Shown here: one piece after another, positions 63,080 through 64,000 of the stretch | How the letters are laid out: each line of letters begins with the position of its first letter | How positions within the stretch are numbered: the first letter of the stretch is position 1 | DNA from: Pseudomonas sp. G34 | Lineage (GTDB): Bacteria > Pseudomonadota > Gammaproteobacteria > Pseudomonadales > Pseudomonadaceae | Reading direction: 5' to 3' | Length of the DNA: 64,000 bases | NCBI RefSeq assembly: GCF_031119625.1 | Contig: NZ_JAVHZV010000018.1 | Coordinates: forward strand, 124,001-188,000 | Position numbers and translations under genes: made by a program | The notes under the pieces: generated by a model | Seen by the model: the letters and a program-made list of their open reading frames with translations, nothing else | Database searches by the model: none | What the model was told of the DNA's origin: nothing

Positions 63080-63709
63080 CTACACGACTTGCGCCCCCTG
63101 CACCACCTTGGCCCGGCGTACCGACTGCTGCTGCCGGCTCATCTGCCGCTGTGCCTGGGCGACGGCACCCAGCACCTGTTGCGCCCACTGCCGATCATCT
63201 GGGCGCACCACCACCACGCGAAAGCCGTGACGCAGGCCTTCGATCTGCACCCCCTCGGAATCATCGACATGCAGGTCGATATCGAAGGCCGAAGGCAGCT
63301 TCGAAGGCGCATGCGACAGCCCACGGGCAGTCAGCGCATGCTTGTGGCGCACACTGTTCACCACACCGTCGACATGAATGCCATGCAGCATCAGCCAGCG
63401 GCGGATGTAGGCAGGCGTGCGCCCGGACGAGGTGTAGATCCACACGCTGCAATTCTGACGACGCAACTCGCGAATCAGCGAGCGGGTGCCAATGCGCAGC
63501 GGCTCGCCGAGCCAGCGGTGAATGAATGCCGGCAGCCTGCTCGGCTCGGCATCGCTATGCAGGGCCTGGCAAGCCAGGGTGTCGTCGATGTCGAAGGAAA
63601 TACGCAGGCGCTGACGCTTGAGCGAAGCCAGCGGTACCAGACCTTTGAAGGTCTGCAGCGTCGGCAGGTCAGTGAGGCGGGACAGGCGGGCCGCAAATCG
63701 CTTGTTCAT
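63080..63709 (-). CDS. HAD-superfamily hydrolase-like protein
   Basis: The 209-residue protein has the HAD motif I DIDDT at 40-44 (SFDIDDTL), a motif II-type segment YTSSGR near 92-97, and an acidic motif IV candidate in IDLHVDDSEG near 146-155. The C-terminus is Gln/Arg-rich. It is predicted to be a phosphatase or phosphotransferase; the substrate is unknown. Its ATG (63709) overlaps the stop of the Fic-like gene upstream (TCAATGA arrangement), so the two are co-translated, which suggests a functional pair. Confidence 0.85.
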   Translation of the reverse strand: MNKRFAARLSRLTDLPTLQTFKGLVPLASLKRQRLRISFDIDDTLACQALHSDAEPSRLPAFIHRWLGEPLRIGTRSLIRELRRQNCSVWIYTSSGRTPAYIRRWLMLHGIHVDGVVNSVRHKHALTARGLSHAPSKLPSAFDIDLHVDDSEGVQIEGLRHGFRVVVVRPDDRQWAQQVLGAVAQAQRQMSRQQQSVRRAKVVQGAQVV

Positions 63710-64000
63710 TGAGCCTCCCAGCGCTGTTCGGCGGCGAGCTTCTTCTCGCTGAGGAAAAACTTCTTGCGCTCCGGCGACTGGTCTTCCAGAAAGGCGGCGT
63801 ATTTCTTCTTGATCTTGGGCAGTTCGTACAAGGCCTTGATACCGTGTTTGGCGGAGTTGCGGATCACCGAAGAAGGGTTGAAGTAGCCCTCGGCATTTTT
63901 CAGGGTCAGTACGAAAGGCGGTTGGCCGTCGCGCATCAACAGGTAGCTGACGATCAGCGAGCCGGTACGGTTGTTGCCCTCGATGAACAGCTGCGGCTTG
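63706..64000 (-). CDS. Fic/DOC-family protein, C-terminal part (cut by window edge)
   Basis: The 97 visible residues end at TGA 63708-63706. The first ones read KPQLFIEGNNRTGSLIVSYL, which corresponds to the Fic motif HPFx(D/E)GNGRxxR. Here the position of the catalytic His is Gln, the second Gly is Asn and the final Arg is Ser, although a His might lie just outside the window. The rest is a basic helical tail (KHGIKALYELPKIKKKYAAF). Fic proteins attach AMP or other nucleotides to targets. Open frame continues beyond the right edge. Confidence 0.75.
   Translation of the reverse strand, partial: KPQLFIEGNNRTGSLIVSYLLMRDGQPPFVLTLKNAEGYFNPSSVIRNSAKHGIKALYELPKIKKKYAAFLEDQSPERKKFFLSEKKLAAEQRWEAQ

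Overview
The window is GC-rich bacterial chromosome. Gene content and order (rlmL, rmf, pyrD; a 180-kDa-class gdhB; a MoxR/Bat operon; pepN, nadK, fadH; fpv-type metal uptake; a pseudomonad-type treS) point to the genus Pseudomonas. I assign no species. Both window edges cut a gene: rlmL on the left and a Fic-like gene on the right. I saw no rRNA, tRNA or CRISPR array.

Layout. 0-5.4 kb: translation and nucleotide housekeeping (rlmL, rmf, pyrD), a DUF2835 gene, a Pseudomonas-type conserved gene and an exported alpha/beta hydrolase. 5.5-12.6 kb: gdhB and a chemoreceptor. 12.7-19.6 kb: a tightly overlapping operon of MoxR ATPase, DUF58, DUF4381, two VWA proteins and BatD, followed by an AraC regulator. 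20.4-21.5 kb: intergenic repeats and a LysE exporter. 21.7-25.4 kb: an AT-rich accessory island, all on the minus strand. It holds a PD-(D/E)xK endonuclease-like gene, a KTSC gene, a membrane protein and a HEPN-motif protein. These are separated by at least one well-formed integron attC site, a decayed IS110/IS1111-type insertion sequence and an 8-bp tandem repeat. 25.6-32.7 kb: an operon DUF1302 - DUF1329 - YCF48-like - RND permease, read leftward from a perfect-match sigma-54 promoter. 33-45.5 kb: mostly housekeeping (pepN, DUF2797/YeaC pair, rhomboid protease, metallophosphatase, nadK, DUF1853, a PLP desulfhydrase/ACC-deaminase homologue, a coiled-coil protein, fadH and a divergent AraC regulator). 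46.9-53 kb: an eight-gene operon matching fpvGHJK-fpvCDEF, which reduces and imports siderophore-delivered iron in P. aeruginosa, with a candidate Fur box upstream. 53-64 kb: a 28-codon gene, serine acetyltransferase, treS, a cytochrome c, a thioredoxin-reductase-like protein with a divergent Rrf2 regulator, a second chemoreceptor, a MITE, pgm, a HAD protein and the Fic-like gene.

The most unusual region is 21.7-25.4 kb. It reads as a short cluster of attC sites lacking an integrase (CALIN-like), with an IS inside one attC and cargo resembling defence or toxin genes. Next in interest are the sigma-54-driven envelope/RND operon, a three-copy terminal-inverted-repeat family at 2.9, 20.7 and 43.3 kb, and a 293-bp MITE with TA flanks upstream of pgm.
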